A stretch of 58,304 nucleotides of DNA from Chloroflexota bacterium (GTDB taxonomy: Bacteria > Chloroflexota > Limnocylindria > Limnocylindrales > CSP1-4). Positions 1 through 8,633 of the stretch are shown in pieces. Where the stretch lies: assembly GCA_016191425.1 (NCBI GenBank), contig JACPOR010000037.1, positions 1 through 58,304 on the forward strand, given 5' to 3'. A program made the translations under genes and the position numbers. Under the pieces are notes generated by a model that was not told the DNA's origin, ran no database searches, and was given only the letters and a program-made list of their open reading frames with translations. The first letter of the stretch is position 1. Every line of letters begins with the position of its first letter.

Positions 1-512
1 AGACGCACCACAACGTCGGCGGCCTGCCGACCGACCTGCGGTTCAAGCTGATCGAGCCGCTTCGCTACCTGTTCAAGGACGAGGTGCGACTGGTCGGTGC
101 GGAGCTGGGCCTGCCCGACGCCATGGTCCAGCGCCAGCCGTTCCCGGGCCCGGGCCTCGCCATCAGGATCATCGGCGAGGTCACCGCCGAGCGACTCGAC
201 ACCCTCCGCGACGCCGACTGGATCGTCATCGACGAAATCAAGGCGGCGGGCCTCTATCGAAGCGTCTGGCAGTCCTTCGCGATCCTGACCCCGGTCCGCA
301 GCGTCGGGGTCATGGGCGACGGGCGAACGTATGCGAACGTCGTCGCGATCCGGGCGGTGACCTCGGAGGATGGCATGACGGCCGACTGGGCCAAGCTCCC
401 CTACGACGTTCTCGGCAAGATCTCGTCCCGGATCGTCAACGAGGTTCCCGGCGTGAACCGCGTCGTCTATGACATCAGCTCCAAGCCGCCGGCCACCATC
501 GAATGGGAGTGA
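1..512 (+). CDS. guaA: GMP synthase (glutamine-hydrolysing), C-terminal fragment
   Basis: The gene is already open at the window edge and reads in the frame whose first full codon starts at base 3, leaving about 169 residues. This is the C-terminal dimerisation domain of GMP synthase, the cytosolic enzyme that aminates XMP to GMP with glutamine-derived ammonia. Visible family marks are THHNVGGLP at the left edge, [11 protein letters not shown] near codon 45, and the classic C-terminal end PPATIEWE. The N-terminal amidotransferase and the ATP pyrophosphatase core lie outside the window. The next gene, on the other strand, ends 22 bases further on, so the two converge. Confidence 0.96.
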   Translation, partial: THHNVGGLPTDLRFKLIEPLRYLFKDEVRLVGAELGLPDAMVQRQPFPGPGLAIRIIGEVTAERLDTLRDADWIVIDEIKAAGLYRSVWQSFAILTPVRSVGVMGDGRTYANVVAIRAVTSEDGMTADWAKLPYDVLGKISSRIVNEVPGVNRVVYDISSKPPATIEWE

Positions 513-534
513 CCGGGGCCTCGAGCGGCCACAT

Positions 535-1443
535 CTAGGCTCCGGCGTCGGCCTCGGTCGTGAGTCGCCGGACGAGGGTCTCGCGTCCGGGGAGTTGGCC
601 GGCAGCCACGAAGCGCCGCAGGTGTTCGCCCGCCCGCGGCTCAACCGCGACGGCCGATCGATAGAGGTGGCGGCCTCGCACTTCATCGCCGGCATCGAAG
701 ACCGTCAGCGCATGCCACAGGCGGATCTGGTCGTCATCCGGGGCCAGGGCAGCCGCCAGCTCGGCGAACGCGGCGGCCGCATCGACCTCGCCGACCGCGA
801 GTGCCTCGAGCGCCTCGTCCAACGCCTCGTACGCCCGGGAAACGGAGAGCAATCGCCCCAGCTCTCCCAGTGGATCACGATGGTCGTCCACGCGGAGATC
901 GAAGCGGGTCCGCCAGGGCCTGGTCTCCGACCCACCAGGCACAACAAGGATCGCGGCCGCCTGGCGACCCCGAACGTCGCCGCCCTCAGCTTCGGCCGCG
1001 TAGAGGGCCGCAAGGAGGCGGTCCGCCAGATCCCCGTCCGCGTGCTCGTAGGCGGCGATCATCGCCGGCCAGACCGTAACCCGCTCCATCATGTTGGCCT
1101 GGACGCTCACGCCCCGCCCCGTCCGGTGGCCCGCCTCGCGGACGCACTCGGCACCCGTGTGGACGGCGGTCCGGCCAGTGGCGTCGACGATCCCGATCTG
1201 GCGCACGCCGGGGTCCGGGTCACCGGCGAGGAGCTCGGCCAGGGCCGAATCTGGCGTTCGTCCGGAGCCCAGCAGATCCAGGCCCGCGGCCCCATAGCGG
1301 GCGTCCGTGAAGGCCTGGGTCGCGATGGCGCCGACGCCCGGCCGGGCCCACGGCACCACGGCCCCGGTTGCCAGCCAGCGGGACTGCACCGCCACGCCCA
1401 GCTCACCCGTCGATTCATCGAGCGCCACGATCGAATAGGTCAT
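535..1443 (-). CDS. DUF1028 family (Ntn-hydrolase-like) protein
   Basis: The 302-residue protein begins MTYSIVALDE and has the DUF1028 pattern: self-versus-partner sensing strands followed by GVAVQSRW, GVGAIATQA and a QIGIVDATG strand. DUF1028 proteins resemble Ntn hydrolases in fold but their substrate is not established. The last 100 residues are Ala/Glu/Asp-rich helices that look like a short TPR-type tail. The frame stays open upstream to 1773, but that part is translated GC-rich tandem repeat (GPGF, RARVS), so the start was placed at the ATG at 1441-1443, where family homology begins. No clear Shine-Dalgarno sequence is seen there. Function is unknown. Confidence 0.85.
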   Translation of the reverse strand: MTYSIVALDESTGELGVAVQSRWLATGAVVPWARPGVGAIATQAFTDARYGAAGLDLLGSGRTPDSALAELLAGDPDPGVRQIGIVDATGRTAVHTGAECVREAGHRTGRGVSVQANMMERVTVWPAMIAAYEHADGDLADRLLAALYAAEAEGGDVRGRQAAAILVVPGGSETRPWRTRFDLRVDDHRDPLGELGRLLSVSRAYEALDEALEALAVGEVDAAAAFAELAAALAPDDDQIRLWHALTVFDAGDEVRGRHLYRSAVAVEPRAGEHLRRFVAAGQLPGRETLVRRLTTEADAGA

Positions 1444-1480
1444 CGGTCGCGCAGCGTGCGCGAATCCAACCCCGCCCGCA

Positions 1481-1642
1481 AGCCGGGCCCGAAACCCGGG
1501 CCCGAAACCCGGGCCCGAAACCCGGGCCCGCAAGCCGCGCCCGAAACCCGGGCCCGAAACCCGGGCCCGCAAGCCGCGCCCGAAACCCGGGCCCGAAACC
1601 CGCGCCCGAAACCCGGGCCCGAAACCCGGGCCCGAAACCCGG
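1481..1642. repeat. 12-bp GC-rich tandem repeat upstream of the DUF1028 gene
   Basis: About thirteen copies of a 12-bp unit (ccgggcccgaaa and close variants such as ccgcgcccgaaa and ccgggcccgcaa) fill this stretch. Each unit contains the palindrome cccggg. The array lies between the start of the minus-strand DUF1028 gene and its likely upstream region. It can be read through in several frames, which produces spurious long open frames on both strands. Confidence 0.9.
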
Positions 1643-1652
1643 TTTTCGTCGA

Positions 1653-1692
1653 GGGACCGTTCAGCGATCGTATCTGGACCGTTTCCCGGGCC
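1653..1692. promoter_or_regulatory. First copy of a shared ~40-bp intergenic motif
   Basis: This stretch reads gggaccgttcag, then seven bases, then atctgg and a ttcccggg block. A second copy in the same orientation lies at 2087-2126, with one extra base in the spacer. Only the second copy carries the full 10-bp inverted repeat. The matched order of three blocks suggests a dispersed element or a shared operator/promoter. The motif lies about 210 bp from the start of the DUF1028 gene and on the opposite side of the 12-bp repeat array. Confidence 0.45.
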
Positions 1693-1946
1693 GACTCCCG
1701 GCTGGCGCTGCGCCGATCCCTCGCAATCATGGCTTGTGACCACCACCGGAGCACTATGCGGGTAGCCGGCCACCCGACGCCAGCCGCGAGGCCCGAGTAT
1801 CAGGAGATCCCGGGTCCCGGCCTGGATTTCGTGCGTGGCCGGGGCGGGTTCATGGACCCGAAGGGCGCTCGGGACGTGCTGATGCCTTTTGAAACCCGGA
1901 TAGTGCTCCCCCGACGAGCATCAGCCAGAAAGCTGGGCCGGACCTA

Positions 1947-2076
1947 GCGTCAGGAGGGCCGGGCCAACGCGAGCCGGGCCAGACCCAGCGTCAGGAGGGC
2001 CGGGCCAACGCGAGCCGGGCCAGACCCAGCGTCAGGAGGGCCGGGCCAACGCGAGCCGGGCCAGACCCAGCGTCAG
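1947..2076. repeat. 41-bp tandem repeat, three copies plus a stub
   Basis: Three near-identical 41-bp units start at 1947, 1988 and 2029. Each begins gcgtcaggagggccgggcc. A 7-base stub of a fourth starts at 2070. The array is directly followed by the inverted repeat at 2076-2114 and then by the promoter of the zinc-ribbon gene. A 41-bp period is not a multiple of three and no gene spans it, so it is intergenic. Confidence 0.93.
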
Positions 2077-2114
2077 CCCAGATGTTGGGACCGTTCAGGG
2101 GATGACATCTGGGC
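2076..2114. promoter_or_regulatory. Perfect 10-bp inverted repeat, possible operator or hairpin
   Basis: The arms gcccagatgt (2076-2085) and acatctgggc (2105-2114) are perfect reverse complements separated by 19 bases. The spacer and right arm overlap the second copy of the motif also found at 1653. The right arm ends 24 bases before the tacagt box of the next gene, in the position expected of an operator or of an upstream element. It could instead form a transcript hairpin, but no T-run follows it. Confidence 0.55.
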
Positions 2115-2151
2115 TATTCCCGGGGTACGTCACCGCGCTACAGTGAGCGCG

Positions 2152-2718
2152 ATGTCCGAGCAGACCCAGAGCAGCGCCACGCCCGAGTCCGACCAACGGC
2201 CGCGTTGTCCGTGGTGCTCCGCCATCCTCTCGTCGGCCGACGACGCCCGATGTCCGTCCTGCTCCGCGGCCCTTCGCGATGCGGCCGACAAGGAACTGCC
2301 AGGCGTGACGGCCATCGACCACGAGGCCATCCTGCGGTCGCGCAAGCCGCCGGCCAAGCCGGGCGGCCTCATCGGCTGGCTGTCGGGCAGCTACCAGGAA
2401 GCTCCCGAGGCATCACCGGCACCGGAAACGTTCAGCCCGCCCGACCCCGCCGTGAAGCGGGAGATGCTCCGCATGGAACTCGCTGCGATCGAGGCCCGGG
2501 TCGAGGCCCAGCGTGCCGAGATCGAGGCCGAGCTCGTTGCGGCACGGGTCCGGCTGCCGTCGAATGCCGGCGAATCGGCCGACGAAGCCGGAGCCTCTCC
2601 TCACGTCGAAGAATCGACCGAGGCAGCCGAAGCGGCGTCCGACGGCGAGCGCCCGTATGGGGAGGCACCGGACCAGAGAGCGGTCACGTCCAACCCGCCT
2701 GACCGCCAGCCCGCCTGA
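2152..2718 (+). CDS. Zinc-ribbon protein with C-terminal coiled coil
   Basis: The 188-residue protein has an N-terminal zinc ribbon made of two CxxC pairs (CPWC, CPSC). A positively charged linker follows, and residues ~105-135 form a Glu/Ala/Arg-rich coiled coil. The tail is acidic and low in complexity. A GTG at 2143 is in frame, but it lies inside the tacagt box at 2139-2144. The ATG at 2152 is 7 bases beyond that box, so it was chosen and the mRNA is probably leaderless. No enzyme signature is visible. Two other zinc-ribbon proteins with membrane segments lie within 7 kb. The role is unknown, possibly a small regulator or adaptor. Confidence 0.72.
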   Translation: MSEQTQSSATPESDQRPRCPWCSAILSSADDARCPSCSAALRDAADKELPGVTAIDHEAILRSRKPPAKPGGLIGWLSGSYQEAPEASPAPETFSPPDPAVKREMLRMELAAIEARVEAQRAEIEAELVAARVRLPSNAGESADEAGASPHVEESTEAAEAASDGERPYGEAPDQRAVTSNPPDRQPA

Positions 2719-2757
2719 CGCCCGACCCGCCCGACCCGCCCGACCCGCCCGACGCCC
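2701..2757. repeat. Short ccgacccgc-type repeat at the end of the zinc-ribbon gene
   Basis: Several 9-10 bp copies of cgacccgcc follow one another across the stop codon (2716-2718) of the zinc-ribbon gene and into the spacer. This is one of many short arrays in the window that lie on a gene boundary. Confidence 0.7.
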
Positions 2758-2810
2758 AACCCGCCTCACACCCCACGGGCCGTCGCGGGTCCGCCCGGTA
2801 TGCTCCACCC

Positions 2811-3269
2811 ATGCCCGAACGCCTCCCGTCACCCGGACCGTCCTATCTGCGCGAGCAGGAGGTCCGCCTTGGGGATCGCGTCTTCCAGGCCGGCATGGGC
2901 CGTCCAAGCACGGGCCCCGATGACTGGTGGCTCGGCGTCCTCTGGGTCCAGGACGACGACGGCGTGGTGAGCTTCCGGGACGTCGCCCCGACAGCCGGAC
3001 CGCCACCCGATCCGCCCCTCGCAAGGCTGGGCCCATTGCTCGCCGGCGGGCTTTCGGGCCTCATCCTCGAGGACGCCGGACGGCTCTCCATCCGTCTCGG
3101 CCTGCTTGTCCCGCCCGATGATCCGGAGCGCCCGTGGCGATGTCCGCTGGCCATCCGGGCCGGATTCCGCTGGGAGCCGGCCCGGGCCGCCACGATGCTG
3201 CCAAACGCCATCGCACAGGAGGTGCTCACCGCGTTCCGGCGCTCCGTCGACGGCCTCAGCCGACGCTGA
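2811..3269 (+). CDS. Hypothetical protein, 152 residues
   Basis: This soluble-looking protein has no signal peptide, membrane segment or motif that I recognise. It is rich in Trp, Pro and Arg, with a WWLGVLWVQDDDG strand near residue 40. The ATG at 2811 comes 6 bases after a tatgct box (2799-2804), which supports this start and a leaderless transcript. The reading frame has strong third-position GC bias, which supports real coding. The function is unknown. Confidence 0.6.
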   Translation: MPERLPSPGPSYLREQEVRLGDRVFQAGMGRPSTGPDDWWLGVLWVQDDDGVVSFRDVAPTAGPPPDPPLARLGPLLAGGLSGLILEDAGRLSIRLGLLVPPDDPERPWRCPLAIRAGFRWEPARAATMLPNAIAQEVLTAFRRSVDGLSRR

Positions 3270-3307
3270 CGGGGAGCAGGCCCCGCCTGCGGGTCAACCG
3301 GCCATCC

Positions 3308-3366
3308 GCGCAAGTGGGATTCAGGCCGCGCAAGTGCGATTCAGGCCGCGCAATGGCTTTGCGGCC
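3308..3366. repeat. 20-bp tandem repeat before the UPF0182 gene
   Basis: Two full copies of gcgcaagtgsgattcaggcc (s = g or c) at 3308-3327 and 3328-3347 are followed by a partial third copy. The array sits just upstream of the tagact box (3376-3381) of the UPF0182 gene. Confidence 0.85.
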
Positions 3367-3390
3367 TGGCCGTCGTAGACTTCCCCGCAC

Positions 3391-6300
3391 ATGGACGACC
3401 GCGACAATCCGTTCCGCGCCCGCTTCGACTCCGAACGACCCGGACCACGAGGGGGCGGGCCGACGCGGACGCGAACTGGCCAATCGCCGGCGAACCCGCT
3501 GGGCGGGCGCCTCGGCATCGCGATCGGCATCATCCTCATCCTCCTCCTGTTCGGCGCCGGGATCCTCGAATTCTGGACCGATGCCATCTGGTACCGGAGC
3601 GTCCAGTTCGACGCGGTCTTCTGGACCCGCGTGTGGGCGTCGGTCATCCTGTTCGTCGCCGGCGCCGGGCTCACTCTGCTGATCCTGCTCGGCAATCTCT
3701 GGCTCGCGAACCGGCTCGCGCCGCCGGGCGACGGGAAGCCCGCGTCACTTTCCGACCTCCTCCAGCGCCTGAGCGAGGCGAGCGCGGCCAGTGACCCGCG
3801 CACCCGCACCGGGATGCCGCGTCCGGTCATCGTGAACGCCGAACCGATCCAGATGCCCGACCTCTCACCGCTCGCCACGGTCGTCCTCGCCGGCCTGTCC
3901 ATCCTCGGGGCGCTGATCGTGGGGGGCGCGTTCGCGTCGGCCTGGGACACCGTCCTGCTGTGGGTCAACCGCGTCCCGTACGTGGCGGCTGGTGGCGCCC
4001 CGAGTGTCGACCCGATCTTCGGGCGCAACGTGTCGTGGTTCCTCTTCGATCTGCCGTTCCTGCGGACGGTCCAGACGGTCTTCAACGTGGTGGTGCTCGG
4101 AGCGCTCGGCATCGCCGGGGCCCGCTACCTCGCCGGACTCACCCGATCGGGATTCAGCCTGCCGTCGGGTGTTCGTGTCCACCTCGGAGTCCTCGCCGGG
4201 CTCTACCTGCTCTCGGTGGCCTTCGGCTACCAGCTCGACAAGTACGAGTTGGTTTACTCATCACGCGGCGTGGCGGCCGGCGTCGGCTACACGGACGCCA
4301 ACGCCCAGTTCCTTGCCTACGACCTCCTGACCGGCATCTCCGCGTTTGCCGCGGCGTTCGTGGTCGGGGCCGCATTCACGCGCTGGAACTGGCCCCTCGG
4401 CGTGACGATCGCGACCTGGTTCCTGGCGTCGCTCTTCGTCGGTCGCCTCTATCCGGAGGTCATCCAGCGCTTCGTGGTGGTCCCGGACCAGTACAACCTC
4501 GAGCAGTCGTACATCGGCAACAACATCGCGATGACCCGACGGGCCTACGGCCTCGACGCCTGGGAGGAGCGCAGCTATGACGGATCGGCGCCCCTGACGC
4601 AGGCCCAGATCGACGCGGAATCGGCCACCTTCAACAACGCGCGACTATGGGACTACCGTCCCCTCGGTGACACGCTCGACCAGCTCCAGACCGTTCGGCG
4701 TTATTACGACTTCATCGACGTTGACACGGACCGCTACCTCATCGCCGGCAAGGAACGCCAGGTCATGCTGTCGGCCCGTGAACTCAATCTCGCCGCCACC
4801 GATGCCGCAAGCGGCTGGGTCAACCAGCGGATCATCTACACCCACGGCATCGGCATCGCGATGGTCCCCGTCAACGAGGTGACCACCGAGGGTCAGCCAC
4901 TCCTCCTGGTGAAGGACCTCCCACCCGTCTCGAGCGCCGGCGCACCCTCTGTCAATCAGCCCCGGATCTACTTCGGTGAGTCGCTCTCCGACTACGTGAT
5001 CGTCGGCGCGAAGCAGTCGGAGTTCGACTACCCGCAGGGGGACAACTCCGCCGGGGTCGAGACCGATGTCCAGACGCGCTGGACGGGAACCACGGGAATC
5101 CGGCTCGATACCACCCTTTCGCGCCTGCTCTACGCCCTGCGGTTCCGCGACCTGAACCTCTTCATCAGCGACCAGGTCACGGCGGACAGCCAGCTCCTGA
5201 TGTATCGGGCCCTCCAGGACCGGTTGCAGCGCATTGCCCCGTTCCTCTCCTACGACAAGGACCCCTACGTGGTGGTGACCGACGACGGCCGGCTCGTGTA
5301 CATCCAGGACGCGTTCACGACATCGGATCGGTTCCCGAACGCCCAGCCCTTCAATCCGGCCGAACTCCGGGCCACGGGCCTGCCGCCGACGTCGCTCAAC
5401 TACATCCGCAACAGCGTCAAGGTCGTCATGGATGCCTACGACGGCACGATGACCTTCTACATCGCCGATCCGACCGATCCGATCGTGCAGGCCTGGGCAG
5501 GCGTCTTCCCGGCGCTGTTCCGCCCGCTCTCGGACATGCCGGCAGACCTGCGATCGCACCTCCGCGTGCCCGAGGACCTGTTCAACATCCAGACCGCGAT
5601 GTTCGGGCGATACCACGTGACGAACACCGAGACCTTCTTCGGCAACCAGGATCGGTGGACGGTGCCGGAGGGCAAGACGAACGATCAGAGCCTCCCGTCC
5701 GAGGCGTACTACGTGATCATGCGAATGCCGGGCGAGACCGACCCCGAGTTCCTGCTGCTGCAGCCGATGGTGCCCGTGGGCCGCCCGAACATGATAGCGT
5801 GGGTTGCCGCGCGCAACGACGCGCCGAACTACGGCGGGGTCCGCTTCTACCGATTCCGATCCGACACGACGGTCTTCGGGCCAGCCCAGATCGAGGCCCG
5901 GATCGACCAGGACCCCACGATCTCGGCCCAGATCACGCTCTGGAACCAGTCGGGCAGCCAGGTCGTGCGCGGCAATCTCATCGTCGTCCCGGTCGGCGAC
6001 ACGTTGATCTACCTCCAGCCGGTCTATCTCCAGTCGACCTCATCGTCGTTCCCCGAGTTCCAGCGGATCGTGGTTGCCTCGCCGACATCGGTCGTCTGGG
6101 GTGAGACGCTCGCCGAGGCACTGGATCAACTCATCGGGGCGGCGCCCGGGCCGACACCGACGCCGGTCCCGACCATCGGCCCGGCCCCGACACCCGGCGG
6201 GACTCCGGCTCCCACCATCGGCCCCGGCACCCCGGCCGACGTCGCCGGCCTGATTGCCTACGCAAACGCCCACTTCGAAGCCGCGCAGGCAGCGCTCCGG

Positions 6301-6396
6301 AGCGGGGACTTCGCTGCGTACGGTCGCGAGATCGACCTCGTGCGCCAGGCCCTGGCGCAGCTCGACATCCTCGCCGGCCCCACGCCCGCGCCGTAG
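3391..6396 (+). CDS. UPF0182 family large membrane protein
   Basis: This 1001-residue protein matches the UPF0182 (COG1615) family in length and layout. The first ~330 residues hold about seven membrane segments, the first being GIAIGIILILLLFGAGIL near residue 40. A large extracytoplasmic-type domain follows, with typical UPF0182 stretches such as WDYRPLGDTLDQLQ and YYDFIDVDTDRY. A Pro/Thr linker lies near 925-955 and a short helical C-terminus near 960-1000. The family is common in Actinobacteria, cyanobacteria and Chloroflexota; its function is not established. The ATG at 3391 follows a tagact box by 9 bases. The next gene starts 29 bases downstream on the same strand, so the two may be cotranscribed. 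Confidence 0.93.
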   Translation: MDDRDNPFRARFDSERPGPRGGGPTRTRTGQSPANPLGGRLGIAIGIILILLLFGAGILEFWTDAIWYRSVQFDAVFWTRVWASVILFVAGAGLTLLILLGNLWLANRLAPPGDGKPASLSDLLQRLSEASAASDPRTRTGMPRPVIVNAEPIQMPDLSPLATVVLAGLSILGALIVGGAFASAWDTVLLWVNRVPYVAAGGAPSVDPIFGRNVSWFLFDLPFLRTVQTVFNVVVLGALGIAGARYLAGLTRSGFSLPSGVRVHLGVLAGLYLLSVAFGYQLDKYELVYSSRGVAAGVGYTDANAQFLAYDLLTGISAFAAAFVVGAAFTRWNWPLGVTIATWFLASLFVGRLYPEVIQRFVVVPDQYNLEQSYIGNNIAMTRRAYGLDAWEERSYDGSAPLTQAQIDAESATFNNARLWDYRPLGDTLDQLQTVRRYYDFIDVDTDRYLIAGKERQVMLSARELNLAATDAASGWVNQRIIYTHGIGIAMVPVNEVTTEGQPLLLVKDLPPVSSAGAPSVNQPRIYFGESLSDYVIVGAKQSEFDYPQGDNSAGVETDVQTRWTGTTGIRLDTTLSRLLYALRFRDLNLFISDQVTADSQLLMYRALQDRLQRIAPFLSYDKDPYVVVTDDGRLVYIQDAFTTSDRFPNAQPFNPAELRATGLPPTSLNYIRNSVKVVMDAYDGTMTFYIADPTDPIVQAWAGVFPALFRPLSDMPADLRSHLRVPEDLFNIQTAMFGRYHVTNTETFFGNQDRWTVPEGKTNDQSLPSEAYYVIMRMPGETDPEFLLLQPMVPVGRPNMIAWVAARNDAPNYGGVRFYRFRSDTTVFGPAQIEARIDQDPTISAQITLWNQSGSQVVRGNLIVVPVGDTLIYLQPVYLQSTSSSFPEFQRIVVASPTSVVWGETLAEALDQLIGAAPGPTPTPVPTIGPAPTPGGTPAPTIGPGTPADVAGLIAYANAHFEAAQAALRSGDFAAYGREIDLVRQALAQLDILAGPTPAP

Positions 6397-6425
6397 TCCC
6401 CGCCACGACGGGAGATCGCCCGCGC

Positions 6426-7349
6426 ATGTCCGCGGCTGCCGCGCTCGGTGCGTCCTTCCTGGCTGTCCTCGCGCATCCGCGCTGGTGGGTCATGGCGCTC
6501 GCGACGTTCCTGGTCCGCGGTGGGCTGCTCCTGCTGCTGCTCCCGTTGATCCCGCTGCCGACCACGGCGGCGCTCGCGAACGCCCTCGGGCCCACGCTGG
6601 TGGGGTTCGTCTTCGGCGGGCCATCGGCGTCCTTCCTGCTGCTCGGGGGGACCGTCGTCCTGGCACTGCTGGCGTGGTTCGTCGCCGCGGGTTTCCTCGG
6701 GGCGATCCTGGATCGGGCCCTCATGCGAGAAGCTGCCGGCGAAGACGAACTCGAGGGTCGATGGAGCCCCATGGATGCCGGGATCGGACGCGAGCTGGCC
6801 GTTCGGTGGCTGGCCCATGTCCCAACAGGTGCGGCCCTCGCATGGGGAGCCGCAGCGTTCGTGGACGCGACCTACACGGAGCTGATCCAGCCGGGCGACC
6901 CCGCGATCCCCGTGGCGGTGCGCGTGATCCTGCGGGTTCCGATCAGCATCGGGCTCATCGTTGCGGCCTGGGCATTCGGGGAGGCGGTCGGTGGCGTGGC
7001 GGTCCGCCGCGCTGCCTCGGGTGTCGGGATTCGGCGGGCGCTTCTCGATGGAATCACGGGACTCCTTCGTCCGTCGGGCCTCCTGGTCTTCCTGGTGACG
7101 AGTCTCGGGCTCATCGTTGCCGTTGGCGCGGGGTCGTATGCCATCGACTTCGCCTTCGAGCAGGCCCGAATGCTCATCCTCGGTGACGCATCGACGCTCC
7201 AACAGGCCCTCGCCGTCGGGCTCCTGTCGGCGACCTGGATCGGCACGATCGTTCTCGTCGCCATCGCGGCGGCGTGGCGCGCCACGGCGTGGACCTTCGA
7301 GGTTGCCCGGCGTCAACCGTACCGGACGATCGGGCCACTCTCCGGCTGA
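6426..7349 (+). CDS. Multi-pass membrane protein, unknown function
   Basis: The 307-residue protein has about five hydrophobic helices: near residues 20-45, 60-100 (a long Gly/Leu block), 135-160, 170-195 and 215-245, with one more close to the C-terminus. No catalytic or transporter motif was recognised. It follows the UPF0182 gene by 29 bases and is followed by a perfect hairpin at 7353, so it probably ends a two-gene unit. A gggag stretch lies about 12 bases before the ATG. Confidence 0.72.
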   Translation: MSAAAALGASFLAVLAHPRWWVMALATFLVRGGLLLLLLPLIPLPTTAALANALGPTLVGFVFGGPSASFLLLGGTVVLALLAWFVAAGFLGAILDRALMREAAGEDELEGRWSPMDAGIGRELAVRWLAHVPTGAALAWGAAAFVDATYTELIQPGDPAIPVAVRVILRVPISIGLIVAAWAFGEAVGGVAVRRAASGVGIRRALLDGITGLLRPSGLLVFLVTSLGLIVAVGAGSYAIDFAFEQARMLILGDASTLQQALAVGLLSATWIGTIVLVAIAAAWRATAWTFEVARRQPYRTIGPLSG

Positions 7350-7352
7350 CCG

Positions 7353-7370
7353 ATCCGGGACTTCCCGGAT
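7353..7370 (+). terminator. Perfect 7-bp hairpin after the membrane-protein gene
   Basis: The arms atccggg and cccggat (7353-7359 and 7364-7370) are separated by four bases and start 4 bases after the stop codon. No T-run follows, so this would be a pause or factor-assisted terminator rather than a classic intrinsic one. Confidence 0.45.
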
Positions 7371-7434
7371 GCCGCCGCATCTGGCACCCTGAAGTCCAGA
7401 CACCCGCGCTCGGCGGGTGCGGGGAGGATTGCCG

Positions 7435-8313
7435 ATGCCCAGAGGCTCCACACCGTGCCGCAACTGCGGCATGCCGGTGCCGGCCGATCGCCGCGTCTGT
7501 TCGTCCTGCGGCACGCCGGTGACCGTGTCCGAGGCGGTTGGGGCAGCGGGGCCGCGTCCGAGCCCGGAGGCGATCGTCGATGCGGGACCGGCCGACGGCA
7601 TCACATCCGGCGGTATCGTGCCGAACCCGGCCGTTCCCGGCTCCTACCTGAGCCCCTCCACGGTCTTCCAGGCCCCGCTTGTCGCGGCTCCCCGACCAAC
7701 CATGATGCCTCTCGCGGGCACCGCGGCGCCCACGTCGGACGGAGGTTCCGACGAGAGAGCGGCCGCTGAGCCGGCCGCGCCGGGAGCCGCGGGTCCCACG
7801 AACGCAGCCCCTCCCACGAGTGCGGTCCCACCCACGAGCGCGGCCCCGATCAGCGGAGCGGCCCCGATCAGCGCAGGGATGTCGCCCGTTCGTCCCGGGA
7901 ATGCTCCGCTCCTGGCCGATCTCCCGTTCGACGCGCCGAACTCGGCGGCAGGCTGGCTCGTGGCCCTCGGCAGCGGCGTCGGATCGCTGAGCTTCCTGCT
8001 GCCGTGGGCACCGCGCGTCGTGAGCTATACGAGCAGCTGGGGTCTCGCGAACCCGGCCAACCTTCCGATCCTCGGTCTGCTCATCGCGACGGCGGTCCTG
8101 GCGATCCTCCCGAGTCGGGTCGCGTCGTGGGTTCGATTCGGGGTCCTCGGCATGATCGGCGGGTCGCTGTTCCTTGGCCTGCTGTGGCCGTACATCGTCG
8201 GCGACTTCGGGGCCGAGTTCGGCTCGATCATCGGCGCGGCGGCGGCCATCGTCCTCGTCGTCGGCGGCGTCCTGTCGGTCGCCCAGGAGCGCAATCGCCC
8301 GTTGGCCGCCTGA
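7435..8313 (+). CDS. Zinc-ribbon membrane protein
   Basis: The 292-residue protein opens with a zinc ribbon (CRNCG and CSSCG near residues 7-25). An Ala/Pro/Thr-rich linker to about residue 145 follows, with repeated TNAAPP/TSAVPP/TSAAPI units. The C-terminal half carries about four membrane helices. This layout is common for uncharacterised Chloroflexota and actinobacterial membrane proteins. The ATG at 7435 was chosen over an in-frame GTG at 7417 because ggggagga (7421-7428) lies 6 bases before it. The last codons and stop of the gene lie in a 52-bp direct repeat. The role is unknown. Confidence 0.78.
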   Translation: MPRGSTPCRNCGMPVPADRRVCSSCGTPVTVSEAVGAAGPRPSPEAIVDAGPADGITSGGIVPNPAVPGSYLSPSTVFQAPLVAAPRPTMMPLAGTAAPTSDGGSDERAAAEPAAPGAAGPTNAAPPTSAVPPTSAAPISGAAPISAGMSPVRPGNAPLLADLPFDAPNSAAGWLVALGSGVGSLSFLLPWAPRVVSYTSSWGLANPANLPILGLLIATAVLAILPSRVASWVRFGVLGMIGGSLFLGLLWPYIVGDFGAEFGSIIGAAAAIVLVVGGVLSVAQERNRPLAA

Positions 8314-8374
8314 CCCACCACGGCTGTCGGTCGCCCAGGAGCGCAATCGCCCGAGGCCGCCTGACCCACCACGG
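8272..8374. repeat. 52-bp direct repeat duplicating a gene's 3' end
   Basis: Copy one (8272-8322) covers the last 13 codons and stop of the zinc-ribbon membrane-protein gene. Copy two (8324-8374) repeats them directly downstream with three or four changes (cccgttgg versus cccgagg). A third, decayed trace of the stop region (gcctgacccacaaccgcacg) follows near 8405-8425. The duplication created a second, dead gene end. Confidence 0.9.
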
Positions 8375-8633
8375 CACGCCACCGCCCGCCATCGTCCGCC
8401 GCGCGCCTGACCCACAACCGCACGCTACGACCGCGCACAGCACGCGTACCGTCACGGCAGGCGGCGGCTCGTCGTCCGAGGCAGCCAGGCGCCTGGGCGA
8501 CCCAGGCCGCGTCCGGCTTGCGGTGTCCGAACTGCCGTGTCCGGCGTGCCGGAAGGACGCTGCTACACTGCCCCGGTCGTTGCGACGCCGCTTGCGGCGA
8601 TCGAACACCGTCACGGAGGCTCCCGCCCGGCGG
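8314..8633. other. Gene-free stretch with repeat and promoter
   Basis: This 320-base spacer holds the second copy of the 52-bp direct repeat, a C-rich low-complexity stretch, and a likely promoter box tacact at 8564-8569. No further gene was supported in any frame. Confidence 0.6.
8564..8569 (+). promoter_or_regulatory. Likely -10 box of the double zinc-ribbon membrane gene
   Basis: The hexamer tacact lies 64 bases before the ATG at 8634 in the only plausible upstream space. It has the TANNNT form seen before most genes here. No convincing -35 box was found. Confidence 0.45.
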
